64,000 bases of DNA from Galaxea fascicularis (GCA_948470475.1 OX419338.1:3453944-3517943); one strand, 5' to 3'. Shown: positions 32,330 through 45,817, counted from the first letter of the stretch. The notes: a model not told the origin generated them from the letters alone. Numbers and translations: made by a program.

Positions 32330-32455
32330 AATAATAAAGTCAAAGTAATGTAGTCAAATGATGTAGTCACAGTAATGTAGTCAAAGTAATGAAGTCAAAG
32401 TAATGTAGTCACAGTAATGCAGTCAAAGTAATGTCAAAGTAATGATAAAGTAAAG
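32330..32455. repeat. Minisatellite, about 14-bp unit
   Basis: About eight imperfect tandem copies of agtcaaagtaatgt, with variants agtcacagtaatgt and agtcaaatgatgt. Confidence 0.8.
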
Positions 32456-34724
32456 CTAAGCAATAATATAATTAAAAGCTTTCTTTCAAAAGCGGCCTCC
32501 TGGCGACTTCTGACACATTTTGTATGCCATGCTATTTCAGCTCAGTTCTGAGTTAGGTGATGCAGCCGGTTAGCGTGCATAACAGGGACTGTAGAAAACG
32601 GAAGCACGAGCAAAATATAGGGCGGCGTGGGTGAAAGAGGAGCTGCCTAAAGCACTTCCGCCTGTCGAGCACACCGTTTTTCTTCGCGCTCCACTTTCCT
32701 TTAACGCCTGTTAGGCAGGCGATGTCAATGCACACTCATGGACTAGATACCGGGATGATGATCAGTTGAGACCAGTATATATATGATCAGTTGAGACCAA
32801 TATATATCATCTTCTGTGATGGTGCCAGTACTGTCAAGGAGATTTGCTGTGTTTTTATCAAAAGTGTTTTAAGCATTGAACAAGGGCAATTTTGTCAACA
32901 CGAAATTGTTGCTTATGACGCCCCGAGAACCGAATATTGGATTCAATCGACATGCAAACACGCCAAAACCAGTGTTCTCTGGTGGCATCAATCCCGGGGT
33001 CAAAGATTGGTTCATCGGAAACCAAAGAAATTAGATCAAAATCTCTCGCTTCTTCAGTACACCAATAAGGAAGCTGAAGATGGAAACTGTTAAAAAACCT
33101 TGACGTTTGCGTTAACAATACTACATTTTTGGGTTGTTGAAAGTATAACAAGTGCACTGTATAGCGCCATGTATACCTACCCTTTTATCGGTAAATAATA
33201 AGATTCTCAGTAGTTTATTAGCGAATCTGATCACTTTGTAAACTGGCATTCTATTTAAGTTATGTTGTAAAAAAAAAATGGGAGGTTTGTTTTCAGTACC
33301 AAACTCAAACTAATCCCTCTTTTAAAATGTTGCCCAAGCAGTCAAAAGAAAAAAACATGGGCTGGTTCCGAAAATAAGAGTAATAACAAGTTATTTCCGG
33401 GTTCGCTGTCCGATCCGATGCCCGACCCGATGGGTACACATACTTGTCTCACTATCTGAGCGCCTCGTACAGGCTACTCCGATGAAAAACGCATTCAAGT
33501 ATAATCTGCAACGACTTTCTCAGAAACGGGTCACCATATGTAAGCTGCTACTCTCATAGAGACTGTAGGCAACAAGCGGATCTCCGAAAAAATCCGGCAC
33601 ATTAAATCGATCAAATTGCTATGTACACAACGCTAAATCGTCTTATTTGAAAGAATAATATAGAACCAGATTAAATTTAGACGGCATTTTAACCTCTTTT
33701 CAGTCCCTGCTCTAAAATATCTCAGACCGTGATACGATACTGATTACCCCTGTAGACAAGTCATATTTCACCTCCTTCCCAAAAACGACTACGTGGGCGG
33801 CTACCATAGGCACGAACGGAAATTGTTTCGATTTATTGCCTTCCTCCGAAAACTCATGCATTAATACCTCTTATTCCATGGAACATGTGAAGAGCAGCTA
33901 CACCTTAGCACCTCTTCCCAGATTTTTGACAGCCTTAGTTTGTCTCCTCTTTCTTCTGGTTGGCCTAATGGTAAAATGTTTGCAGCGTGCATTTGTCTTA
34001 CGTCCCGTGACTATCACGTGGGTCGTGAAGGCGGGTTGCCTTGACCATAAATCAAATAGGTCAGTTTGAGTTTGTTTGAATGTAGTCATGGAGCTGTGTA
34101 ATTAGAAAGTGACCTGTGGGGTTCCTAGGGGTGTTGCAGTCAGGATCCCGTTTCCATCGTTTTCTGAATGACTGTTCCTATAAAGTCTGTCTTCACCACT
34201 GGACCCGGCAGAGGGAGATCGTCTGCAAACTCATGGAGATTACAGTTTAGCGATAACAATTTCCTCAAGAAATTATGAGGGGCAGGCTGGCGACCCTTCA
34301 CATAAAATAAGTGAGAAAAACTAGAGCAATTACGAATTGCTGATAACTGATCCACGATCACGGAATTCCTTCCCGATCATCAGTGACATATAAGACTTTG
34401 AGAAAGGAAACGCCGAAACATGTTTTCTTTAAAAAAATGTCGTTTCCTTTCTTAAAATCTTATCGTATTTGCTATTATCTAGACACATAAGACTCTGGTT
34501 AAAATGAAACGTGAAAGCTAAAAAAATAATACTAATGATAAAGACACTTTGAAACGTCCGTCCGAAAGCACTGAATTTTACCGTCACATGTCACATGACG
34601 TTGATGGCAAAATTATGACGTAGTTTAGTCGCGACGACAATACCTTGTTTCCCTGGTGACGTGTTGGTGACATGCAATATGGCGGGCTCGCGCGTGTAGT
34701 CTCAAATAATGCAGCGGAAAGGAC
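32456..34724. other. Intergenic upstream of the Rab32-like gene
   Basis: A 25-base direct duplication (gatcagttgagaccagtata/gatcagttgagaccaatata) lies at 32758-32808. Overlapping sense and antisense frames of about 100 codons at 32791-33157 and smaller ones at 33836-34361 have no recognisable domain and no supporting splice context. The promoter of the + strand GTPase gene should lie near 34500-34724, but no motif decides it. Confidence 0.4.
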
Positions 34725-37700
34725 ATGGGGGCTGCCGGCAGTTGTAGTAGTGGTGAGTGTTTTTTTTTTCATTTTGCACAGTGAGGTCCCTTTGATCTAA
34801 ATACTGTTTCTCTTATCGCAGGGAAAGTAGTTCAACAAGAAATACCAACGTTCAAGGTTGTTCTTGTCGGTAAGTTGTACAAAGTTAAACCAGCTCGAGG
34901 GCCTAGGGGGGTACAACTAGGTTGTACGAATTTTAAGAGATTCATTGGATATGAGCATCTGTTAAAGCTTCTTTCAGATCGTGAAACTAAAGTTAGTTTG
35001 AGTTTCTTACTGTAGTCTTTTTTTATTCACTGTCCATTGAGATTTTCATGTGCACGCACACCTTTGTTGAATGAATATTGTTTACGTCGATACAGAGCTA
35101 TTTATTCAAACCTCCCTGGATTATGGTACACGAGAGTTATTTTGAATATTGATGTTCAATATTATTGTAAAAAGAAAAGGCTTACCTGAAGATCCGGCCA
35201 CTCCAAGGTTTTTGCTAAAAGAATTAAGCTCAATGATTATTCAATTTTCTTTTCAACGTTGTGACCTCGAAGTATGGAAACTTGTTACGCTACTACATGT
35301 AGTTCGTGATTCTAACACCACGCAAGTTAATTGACACTAAACTGGTTTTGCTGGAGAGCACATTATTCTAATGTTTCATACAAGTAACAATTATTCGCGA
35401 TCACTCACATATACCTGAGCATTAGGGATGATCAAGCACACGATAGTTCTTAAAATTTTCAAATTCCTATCAACTGATCTCTATTGAAAATGTAAATTCA
35501 TAGTGTAATTATTTATTGCTTGACCACTCCGTGATATAGGTGATCCTGAAGTTGGAAAAACAAGCATTTTTTTACGGTACACAAAGAATCAATTTGACTA
35601 CAGTTACCAGCCAAGCGTCTCTGTGAGCATAGGAAATGTTGTAAAACATGTGAACATCCCGTATGAGACTATAGTGTCTGTTTCACTATGGGATCTTCCC
35701 GGGCGCGAGGAAATGGACTTGAGAAGAAGCTATTACAAGGATGTTGATGCTGCTATAGGTAAGAATGAATCCAGGAAAGGTTTCCACCCAACAAGAGGAA
35801 AATTACACCTGCATAATGTCTCACAAACAGATGGCAAGCATGTGTTGCATTCTAGTTGGAAAATGTGCAGGCCATGGTTAAGCCTGTGTGGAAATCTTAC
35901 CATGGCTGCAAGTGCCTCAATAAATGGAAATTTACCAGGATATACAAAAATATTTCTCAATGACATTCTGTATGACCTACAGTATCATCTTTTTACACAA
36001 CACAATATATGCAGATCTGGGTAATTGACTATGTGGGGGCTGTGTCTATGGAAGAACTAGGTTGGGGACACGGGGACGGGAGAGGGGGGATGCGTATGTT
36101 TGGGGACGAGGGACCCCCGGAATGTGAGATGTGGGATGCAGGGATATGATGTCAAAGTTGTGGGGACACAATATCAGGGATGTAAAAAAGAAAAACATGC
36201 CGATTAATGCAGTTCAACATAAAATTGAAAAAAAAAAACAACAGCAACAATAATTCTTTCCAATAATAACTGGCTGTTGGTCAAGATTTTCAGAACGCTA
36301 AATAGAAGACAGATATTTTTCAAATTCAGTAAAATTGGAGAAGTTATTTTATCATTATAGTGATTGTATGGATGAAATGGCATTAGCTGAAGCCCACTCA
36401 TTAAGCAAGGTTGCACAAACAGTTAGGGTTTCTAGGGCACATTCTTCATATGCCTGAGGATAAACCAGCTAGGCTGTATGCTCTATATACCGCATCTCAA
36501 AGTAAGTTTACACCAGAGTGACAGAAAACTTCCCATCTGCATTTTACATTCAGAGTCTAATGGGCTGTGACTATAGCCACGTCTCTTCTGACCAGTTATA
36601 GCTAACCTTGCTGGGGACTAGAAAAGCTGGAGGACGCTTTTAGCCACCTTCTGCAGCTGACTGATGGTGATGATGATATTAGACAAACAGGCATTAACAT
36701 TGAATCGTGTTCAGCATTTTATAAGAGAGTTTAACCGTTTTTCTTTTCCTTTCTCTAGTCATTATGATTAAGTAAACTTAAAACTTGTGTCCGTGTTATT
36801 CCTATGTTGTAATTTAAATTTTAAGTGTGAGCCCCCTGTGATGAGCTAATGTAGCTCTTGGGGCAAACATGTAGAAAAATGGACCTAGCACAGCAAGGTC
36901 CATACAAAAAAGACCAAGGGCTGGTATTCTCCCAGTACGGTCCCGAGCAAGCTTGGTTAATAAGAGATTTATTACATGACTGAAGACAACGCGAGAACAA
37001 CGCTGGATCATTTGGGACAATACCCGGTCCAATACTTAGAGAACATCGGCCTGGCAATAGAGCAATCTTATTGGTCGATTTTAGTTATTGGCCCTCTGAC
37101 TGTCTAAGTCGTGGAATAATGTTTTATAAAGCATTGATATTACAAGGCAAAATTTGATGCTGATCACTCTCAGGGTTTAAAGAGTGAAAGTAAATTAATT
37201 AATTTTGTTGTTTGCAGTTGTTGTTGACATGGATGATATTGACTCTGTAACAATGGCTGGTACGTGGAAACAAGACATTGTCAATAATGCTGTGTTCACA
37301 GACAGCTCTGGGAACCTTGTGGCGATTAATACAGATCCCAGTAGTAAACAAATACCCATTTTGCTTTTGGGAAACAAGACGGACAAGGTACATTGTTGTA
37401 CATGATTTTATGTTACCATTTGGAGGAAAACAGTTATTGATTATTGCAGACAAAACAGCAATGTATGAGTGTATAGAAACAGGGAAGAGCTTTCGTTGAT
37501 TTCTGTATTTTGTAGTTGTAACACCTGTTTTAGCCTGTTTGTCTGAATACTTTTGATTGAACCTTGACATTGTGTGCTTGCAATTTGACTGTTGTTACAT
37601 AGTTTACAGGGTATGTACAGTTGCATTTTACTGGCAAAGAAACATAATTGTTATGGGTGAAGTGCTAAATATGCACACATAGGATTCAATACTACATCTT

Positions 37701-40700
37701 TGCTTTGAGAGCTGACCTAATTAAGGCAGTAACGTAAATTTGCCCTTCAGTATCCTCAAGGATAAATTTGTCAATACGACTATCAAAGGGAAAACAATAA
37801 TATTGGAATTGAGACCATAACAAGTCTAGTATTTGGATATTTACTGCTGTGTGATAAGTTTGATTGCTTTTTGCAGTTTCAGAGGCATCATACACACATG
37901 CATGTATAAAGATTTTATCTTAAGATTTCCTTTTTTTCCTCTGAAAACATGCAGTTTCTCTTTTTAAATACAAATTAAGTAATTATTTCTTTCTGTATTT
38001 CATGTATTTATTGACTTTGTTGATCAATTTTGTAGTTGAAGTATCAGAAAAGGGATGAGGACACAAATGAATTAGAGGACATGACAAATTTAGAATCAGT
38101 CAGAGTACTAGAGGGTGTGGCATTGCAACATGGATTTGTTGGAAGGTTAGTTCATGTTGTTGTATACTGTAGGCAATTGGCATGGAGTTGTTTCGGAGCA
38201 TATCATTTAAGGCACATTCTATATTTAGAAGCAAATTTGTACTAAATGTACAGACTGGGGAACTGGCATTACAGTTTCAATCCACTTCAGAACAAGGTTA
38301 AGAGTTTGTTAGTGAGGCAGAAATGGTCAGCAGAATTGACCAGACAGTAATACATTGAAATTATTGCTAATAATTATACTCATTCATATATAGTGCAAGC
38401 ACATTCATGAGTAAAAACAACAACAACAAGTTTTTTTTGCCCATCTTGGGATTTTTACAAAATTAAGATTGAAACTTAACAGTAAATTACAATAAAAGGG
38501 AGGGGCTGGCTGCCTGGAATAAGTGATTCGTTAAAAGGGGGTTAAAAGGGAAATGAATTAGCAGTTGATAGTATCTCATGGGTTTGGGTTAATGCTTGTA
38601 CCTTTCTTGAAATGTAACAATATAAGCACCTCTGCTTGGTGACCTGTACTTTTTACATAACAAAAAAAAAATCTATCATCCAAGGTCACCTGCAGCAAAT
38701 TAAAGACTGTATGCAGGTTTGAATAATTTGATATAATGTCTATTAATGACAATAATTGAATCAGCTACTAAAATGGTGATTTTGTTCACAGGATTATCAT
38801 AAGAGTTGTTTATTCTTTTCAAACTGCAGATAATTATGAATTAAAAAATCATGTGGTGATGCAGGGGTTGATTTTGGAATTTTCAATTATGAAATAAGCA
38901 TTTGGGATTACTAAATTATTGAACAATACGTTTATGTTATATATATTTGTAGTGTGACAGTGTCAGCTAAAGAGAGTGATAACAGCGTGCATGCGGCAAT
39001 TCAGTCCCTTATTCGACACTTGCTGCAGCAGAAAATGAAGACAGCCAGGCTTTCTTTGAAAGGAGGCATGTTTTCCAAGAATGAAGAGATTGAAGAAAAG
39101 AACTTTGTCACTATAAGTCCACTGGAAGTGTTAGAGAAAAAAGAATTCATACCTCTTATTGTTACAAAAGTCCCAGAGGTAAGCAAATTCAGCACTGCAT
39201 ACATGTAATGTAGCTTCATGCTAATGGTATGTGGCATACTGTACATAATTATGTTGTGGTTCAATTTACCCTTGGTACAAATAATAATTGGTATTTTCTT
39301 TTGTTCTATTGTATGGCAAGTTGGCAACATATGATAATGAACTTTAAACAAAGGAAAACACCAATGTACCAAGGGTAAAATTGAACCACAACAAATATGC
39401 ATGCAAGTGCTATAAGTTTACTCTTTAATTCATTTATCCAATCCGTATTCTTCAATTATTGAATCAAGGCTCAATTTGAATATTGGATCATTCATTTCAA
39501 GAATGGATTATTGAATCGACAAATGGAATCAGTTTTCCGTTAATGAATTAATTTAAGTCCGTTAACGATGAGAATACTTGCTTTGCTCTGACTGTAAGTT
39601 CACCTCAGTATTGGTAAATAGCTCGGGATTTGATAATGATTATGTAAACATTGTTGATTAATAACACTGATATTTTATTAATACACTGTATCTGGGAATT
39701 TCTAATGTTTTGTTTTGTTTTCTATTTTCAGTTTGATGTGTTCTTTGCAGAGTGTAATTCACCCATTGAAACTGTTCAAAACACAAGTGCTGGACTACAG
39801 GATGCCATGAACAATTTTAAGAAGGTTTGCAGCAGAGCAGGAGTAACTGGGAGTACCAAAGCTTCCCTTGAAGAATGCATTGATGGATTAAAGCAACTTG
39901 TACGAACGGATGATGATGAAGATGGCCTGGAGGTAAGCTGGGTGCTACGTGTGCATGTTTAATTTGCTTTGATTACTGGGATGAAGAGGGCACATGGTTT
40001 CGAAAGTTCAATACTGTCATTTTCTTTACAGGTCACTTGATTTACACCTTTAAAACTTACATGTACCAGTTGTCAGATAATAACTAATTTATATCTCTAA
40101 CAAATTAATGTCAGGACAATACAGATGTACATTTTTTTGTATTTTAGTGATTTTTATTTCCTTCTATATTATTTGTTTACAGAGACTAGAGCAAATTAAA
40201 CTACACATCAATAGTATACTACATTTTATACCATGCCGTAGAAAATACAGCCAATTAGAATGCGGGAAACCTGTTGTATATTTGTCGGTATTCCACTGAA
40301 CCTTCCCATCGACCAGTGCAATTCAGCGATTATCTAAGGCTACATATTTTCTATGAGATGGTATAAAATAGTTATGCAACTCTTTCTCATGGTATAACCG
40401 TGGAATATCCCACTTGTCACTTGTATTTTCTCCTGGGATATTACTACAGTATACCACTCAAAAGCGTTGCGTAACTAGTATATACCCAAACCTATACTTG
40501 CACACACATCTACAAATACTTTACTGAAACTAGTCACTTTCTTACAAATGGAATGCATGTTGCAAAAAATGTATGTTCATGTACAAATGTAGCTCTCCTA
40601 CACTATTTCAAATATCAATGATTGTTTATACCTGAAAGGCAAAGAGTGAACATTACTTGGGTAAGGGTAAATTATGACTATTTTGTACCATGAATCTGTT

Positions 40701-42297
40701 GACTTTGACTTAATTTTTTTCATAACAACCCAATTTTAAAAGAAATCCTTTTCTGTCAGCTGTGAATAAAAAGCAGGTGGGGATATAAATAATTATTGCC
40801 AATGATTCTGGACATTTGTTGTTTTAGTGTAAATCAATATCTAACAATAACAGAAGATCTTTTTACTTCAGAGTAGCCTACTAAATTATCTACTTTCTTC
40901 TTTCCAGGCACATGAGGATGGAGGTTACATAAAGTTAGTTGTTAAGGAAGAGTGTAAAGATCATGTCCCAGGTCCTGTTCAGAGAGTTTTGAAGTCGTTT
41001 CATGCTGAGGTGAGTGGTTTCACTAACATCAGTCCATTTAGATAGTGGCCTAATAAGCTACACTGTAGTCTGTGCACCACTGTATTATTTCTGTTTCTGT
41101 CCAGTCATACTCCCCAACATAAATTTAATATACATATATGAACATGAATTACAGAGGCAGCTGGTCTTGTGCTATTAGTATATAGTCTCCTAATATTACT
41201 ATGTATATTACTACCACCATTACACTACAGGTTTTGTTCTGAAAAAGAGAATATTTTATGTTTGGAAATGCTGTCATGGTACACTGCAGTCAGCTACCAT
41301 CACAATCATCACCACCACCATCAATGTCCCATTGCAGAGTGTTAAGTCTCTTAATATTACTATGTATATTGCTACTACCATTACACTGCAGGTTTTGTTC
41401 TGAAAAAGAGAATATTTTATGTTTGGAAATGCTGTCATGGTACACTGCACAGCTACCATCACAATCATCACTACCACCATCACTGTCGTCATTGTCATGT
41501 CCATCATCATTATCATCATAATTGTTAGTATTTGTGTCACTATTGCTTTAACACTGCCTGTTATTGTACTAGTACAATATAACTCAGAGTTTCCATGGTC
41601 AGGAAAAAAATCGGGAAAAAAACATCAGAAACAGAAAGTCAGGGAATTAATAATTATTCTAACTTTTGGTTCGACGTTAGGTTTTGGAAGGAGATTCTTT
41701 GATATTAACGGTGTGTTTTTTGAAAAAAGTCCTACAAAGGCAATTCTGTAGCTACATTGCTGCGTTTATCGCCCAAGGTTTTTCCTTGGATAGTCGGTGA
41801 AAATTGTTTTGTGGTCAGTGAAAAGTCAGGAAAATGTAAGGAAAGTTGTTCAATCCCAATGAGTGGCAACCTTGTAATTGATGTTTTAATACTTTCGTAT
41901 TTATTCCTCATCTCTGACAGAATATTAAAAGATCAGGGTCAACTCTTGAGGCTTGCAGTTTATAGAGCATGTGTACCATCAACTTATGGCTAATTCACCT
42001 GACACTAATTTGTACACTTTTTCGTTTTAGGTTGGTACAGCGTCTAAGAAGGTTCTAACCCAGTCACCTGGTGCCTTAAATAAACTCAGAGAAAATGAAG
42101 AGAAAATAAATGAGCTGAAAGTGACAGCATTCGACCGAGCTGTAGATCGAGGAATGAACCAAAGACGAGCGAAGGCAGCGGTGATAAACATAGATGCTAA
42201 CTGTACCAGAATAGGAGAAGCTCTGGCTACAGCAATGGAAACCATGACAGCTGTAGATAATGACTACAAGAGAATTAAGGCAGCTATGCTTTGGTGA
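34725..42297 (+). CDS. Atypical Rab32-like small GTPase with long C-terminal extension, complete, 9 exons
   Basis: Exons: 34725-34752, 34822-34869, 35540-35758, 37218-37387, 38036-38145, 38953-39178, 39732-39932, 40908-41009, 42031-42297. Borders and phases agree, giving 456 residues. The G domain (about 20-215) has a P-loop GDPEVGKTS at 26-34, a G3 motif DLPGREE at 77-83, G4 NKTD at 151-154 and G5 SAKE at 196-199. The order and the segment SYYKDVDAAIVVVDMDD recall Rab32/38, which act on lysosome-related and mitochondrial membranes. Oddities: the catalytic glutamine of the usual DTAGQ is Arg, the alanine is Pro, the switch I Thr is replaced by Ser, and there is no C-terminal cysteine (it ends AMLW). 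The 190-residue extension has acidic (RTDDDEDGLE) and helical (LNKLRENEEKINELK) parts that I do not recognise. The ATG is the first in frame after a short upstream frame. Confidence 0.85.
40223..40369. repeat. MITE with attttatacc ends in Rab-like gene intron
   Basis: The ends attttataccatgccgtag and ctatgagatggtataaaat are inverted. The left segment (aatacagccaattagaatgc) and the right flank (ataaaatagttatgcaactc) recur around 48005-48390, which identifies a family. Confidence 0.55.
41184..41490. repeat. Two-copy tandem duplication, period about 161 bp
   Basis: taatattactatgtatatt...ggttttgttctgaaaaagag...catggtacactgca occurs at about 41190-41350 and again at about 41351-41485 with few differences. 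It lies in the last intron of the Rab-like gene and is followed by an ATC/CAT-rich simple repeat. Confidence 0.8.
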
Positions 42298-43802
42298 TGT
42301 TAACTTACACTGTACAATGCAGTTGGTTGTGGTTCCTCTTCAAAAAAGGGTGATGACAGGACCAATGCAGGCACCAATGCAAGCCAAATGCAAGCCCAAT
42401 GCAGGCCCAATGCAGGCATGCAGGCAAGTTCTGGATACTGAAAAGATAGATTTACAGGGTGCTGTCAACCCTTTGCCAAAGGCCTTAATTTTCTTTAGAC
42501 ATGGTAAAGCAGCAGGCTTTGGAAAGCAGCAAAGGGAATCCGGCAAAATTAGGGTCATTCAAATAATTATAGCATAGACGGTTGTAGAACATTATACTTT
42601 TGTATTTTGATAAAAAATACCCGACGGAGGCTATCATCAAGAAAAAAAGATAGTTTTATCTCATGGCTTTCTTAAATGCACCGTAAAATTAATGTCAACA
42701 AATATAGTTTTCATTGCCATTAAAAACACAGGCTCAGAATATTAATACTTTTTGTGTTGCGGTTTAAATTTGTTTTGGATCAAAGATTTTGAAACCAATT
42801 GATTTTTAAATGAAAACTAGAATTTAACTGGTTTGCAAATTTTACAAATTTAAACTTCATCATAAATTGGTTTTCAATTGAGTATCGCAACCAATTCGCG
42901 TTTGCTTTGTTTTTTTTTTGTTTACTTTGCCCTGTGATTGGTCAGCAAACCAGTGAGAAGCAAAACCCAAACCAAACGCGACTTGCACACGCTCATTTTC
43001 GCGCGCTTTCTGCGTCGGTGACGTGTAATTTCTTCATGTTTTGATTGGTTCGTTGTGCTGTTTGTGTACGTTATGATTGGTCGAGGTAATGACTTTGGTT
43101 TTGGTTTTGCGACGCCCGACTGAAAACCACTTCATCATAAGTGCAGAATACCCAGTCACTTCTGACCACTATTGCCTTTATGTAGCGGCATCGTTTGAAG
43201 AACGAAACAGGCAACAATACATGCTATTCACTTGCAAATAAGAGGCCAGGTATTCTGCAGTTCAGCTCTAATGCCTTTGTAGAAAGTCAATCCCGGTAGC
43301 AAATTCATGTACATTTTCAATCTGCGTTGTAAAATATTTTAATCTTTATTCGCTGTTTAGTTAACGTTTTTATTTATAACAAATACATTCTTTATTTTTC
43401 AAGGCAAGAAAGTTTGCACTGTATATATTCCTCAAAATAAAGGTCACCTTTTTACATTGTCTCTTAGAGTCGTAGGTTATGATGGAGGAAACCGCCTATC
43501 AAGATCTGTTGAAAAACTCAGACTGAGATGTGCACAACAATAGCGTCCGAAGCCAAACGAAACCGGTTGAAAGCTGATGGAAATTCTTTTAAAGATTTCC
43601 TGCCCTACTTTCAAGTATATGCATGATTTTCTCTTAACATATTCTAAGCTCAGAAATATGAAATTGAGCGAGACACAAAAAACAGACGTGCGCTATTTTG
43701 ACCCAGTCTTCTACTGACACCGGGTTTCTATTTGTTCTGTGTCGTAAAACTCGAAGCCGGAATCCTATTTATCTTCTTAGCTGGGTTTCATGATCACAGG
43801 CT
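42298..43802. other. 3' flank of the Rab32-like gene
   Basis: A short tandem tract of ccaatgcaggc-type units lies at 42355-42425, about 60 bases past the stop and probably in the 3' UTR. An AATAAA occurs at 43436-43441, but its use is unproven. No gene is seen; parts resemble transposon debris (ttggtttgcgac-like repeats near 42940-43120). Confidence 0.4.
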
Positions 43803-43993
43803 TGCGTTTCTCGAAACTCCCGAAACTTTTCGGGCACATTTCGGGTGCCATAATTTCCTTCGTATCTTAAAAACGAAGACATTTCCAGGCATGAAAGTTT
43901 GCAACAAATTTGCCCTTTCGCATCTTGAAATCATAGTAAAAGATCAACTTTTTAGAATAAGCGGATCGCAATTTTACAAATGGCTTTTCGGGC

Positions 43994-44025
<32 letters not shown>

Positions 44026-44027
44026 CC
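43803..44027 (-). repeat. Dispersed TIR repeat, copy 2
   Basis: Inverse of the repeat at 17117-17314. It has gcgtttctcgaaac and tttcgagaaacgggcc ends and a matching interior (ggcacccgaaa, cgtttttaagatacgaa, gcaacaaatttgccctttcg on the given strand). Non-coding. Confidence 0.65.
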
Positions 44028-44140
44028 CATGAACCAGACGCATTAGGTACTGGAGGGAAAGGCCGACTTAATTAAAGTGTGAGCTTTCTTGAATCCCGTG
44101 CGCGCTTGATTTAATCAAGCTCTACTTCCAGGAATTCTTA

Positions 44141-44521
44141 AACGTGAGATTCTTTATTCGTCTTGACTTAATTTATATCTTGTAAATGAAGTCTATGGTG
44201 CTTTCAATTGATTGTTTAACAGTCCGTGCCCATTCATATCTTGAGAATAAACAACCTTTCTTACCCAAAACAACTGATATTTAAATGTCGTAAGGAAGTC
44301 AGACTTCTATTGACCAATCGCATGAAAACTGAATAACAAAACGATTTCAATAGTCTTTTCAATTAATATTCTCACTTCAATTTACTCCTTTGAGCTCACA
44401 TTTTGACGGGATGTACGTCGTCTTGTTGTTCATTTTCTTCTGTTTCATTTGCTCCTGTTTTCAATTTCGACTTTGGAACGGCCTTGATTCAGAAGCCGAA
44501 CTTTTTATGTGCCAAACTTAA
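44141..44521 (+). pseudogene. Duplicated promoter and signal-peptide exon of the downstream ECM gene, truncated
   Basis: From aacgtgagattctttatt at 44141 through an ATG at 44411, this stretch parallels 45379-45880, the 5' flank and first exon of the large extracellular gene. Shared blocks are tcatatcttgaga, aacaacctttcttac, tttactcctttgag and gacgggatgtacgtc. The frame starts MYVVLLFIFFCFICSCFQF, a signal-peptide-like core aligned with [18 protein letters not shown] of the real exon. It then enters a MITE at about 44480 and stops at 44519-44521. No splice donor remains. It is a relic of a tandem duplication. Confidence 0.7.
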
Positions 44522-44710
44522 TGCATAAATTATTATTTGGTATATTTTCTAAACTACTGACAATATTGATTAGTTTTCCTGCAACTGTATTAGGAACGGC
44601 TGTGGAACGGCTAATTAAGTTCGACGTCTGGATCAACAGGCGTACTTTTGCCAATTTGGGTCGGTCCGAATTTAGTTCGGCTCATGAAAAGTACGGCGTC
44701 TGAACCGGGC
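44480..44710. mobile_element. MITE truncating the duplicated first exon
   Basis: The right end (agttcggctcatgaaaagta, cggcgtctgaaccgggc) is inverted relative to a degenerate left end (ggccttgattcagaagccga, actttttatgtgcc). An inner copy of the cggctaattaagttcgac type lies near 44610. No coding capacity. Confidence 0.55.
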
Positions 44711-45378
44711 CTAAGACAATCATTACAAAGTGAAAGTGTCCGTTTGTTATGGTTTCACCGCTTCCTATTTTAAGAACCAGTTAGTGTTTAGACAAATGCG
44801 AGATTATGTCTGTGCAACTCAGAATCAATCGGGCTGGTTATGGCAAGCCTTTTGTAGCAAAATTTAATCCTTGCAATATATGTTTAATTCACCAAAAATT
44901 GGTTTATTCTAAACTAGTGAAAATTCATTCAATCCACCAAATATTGGTTTAATTTAATCCAGTGAAAAGTCATTCAATCCAATCGTAAATATAAATCCCG
45001 AAGTTTAGCTGGTGGACTTTTCGAGCGTGTAGTGGGGAAAGCTCTACAAACAGATCAAGTCTGATATATTCGTTGTGAATTTCACAAGATTTACATTTGC
45101 CGGCTTCCACTATTTATGAGGTTCTTTGATTGGAATAAAGGCCATTTCTTGTTTTCAAACTGTTTATAAACGTCGACAGATCAGTACATCCCGAAGTTTG
45201 GTCGCAGTCGTGGGACATTTTGGATCCGTCGCGTCTGTTCCCACCGCCAAGTTAAATGTAGGATTGAATTTCATTGGCTTTGAAAACCACGAAGTTGAAA
45301 TTCAGTTTGTTAACGAAACTGTCTCTTATTAGTTAAAAAACCTAGCGGGGGGTGGGGGGGGGAGGGGTTTGAAGTCGA
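44711..45378. other. Spacer between the two first-exon copies
   Basis: Includes a short direct repeat (caccaaaaattggtttattc...ccaccaaatattggtttaat) at about 44890-44955 and a G-rich tract at 45345-45366. No gene recognised. Confidence 0.4.
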
Positions 45379-45817
45379 AACGTGAGATTCTTTATTCCGG
45401 CTTGACTCAGTACTCTAGCTCTCGTAAGCTCTAAATTTCATTGGCAGGCATAGTGTAGCACCTCAGTGGTGGAACAGAGAACATATATAGTGTAGCACCT
45501 CTATTGTTTTAGGGATAGGGTCCATTGTTTGTGCTGTTTGTTCTTTTGTTCACCAGAAGGGTAGCAAGCCAATCTCTTGATTCACATCTTCTTAATAAAG
45601 ACTATGATGCGTTGAATTGATGAACAGTTACGTGCCCGTTCATATCTTGAGAAACAAACAACCTTTCTTACCTAAAACAATTGATATTCAAATTTCCCTA
45701 GGACGTTAGACGCTTGATCAATCGCACAAAACCTGAAGCCATAAAACAGTTCCAAGAATCATTTTAATATTAGTTTTCTCAGTACAGTTTACTCCTTTGA
45801 GTTCACATTTAGACGGG
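45379..45817 (+). promoter_or_regulatory. Putative promoter region of the ECM gene
   Basis: This is the 5' flank immediately upstream of the signal-peptide exon, conserved in part with 44141-44410. It is interrupted by about 140 extra bases (about 45450-45590) absent from the upstream copy. The shared blocks are candidate regulatory sequence because they are retained in both copies, but no specific motif is claimed. Confidence 0.35.

Noticed and set aside
32791..33157. Pair of overlapping frames of about 100 codons on both strands
   Set aside because: Neither strand shows a domain, splice context or codon pattern that favours coding; left as intergenic.
36030..36180. G-rich stretch in a Rab-like gene intron as a possible minisatellite or G-quadruplex element
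   Set aside because: ggggac units recur irregularly, but spacing is too uneven for me to call a defined repeat or structure.
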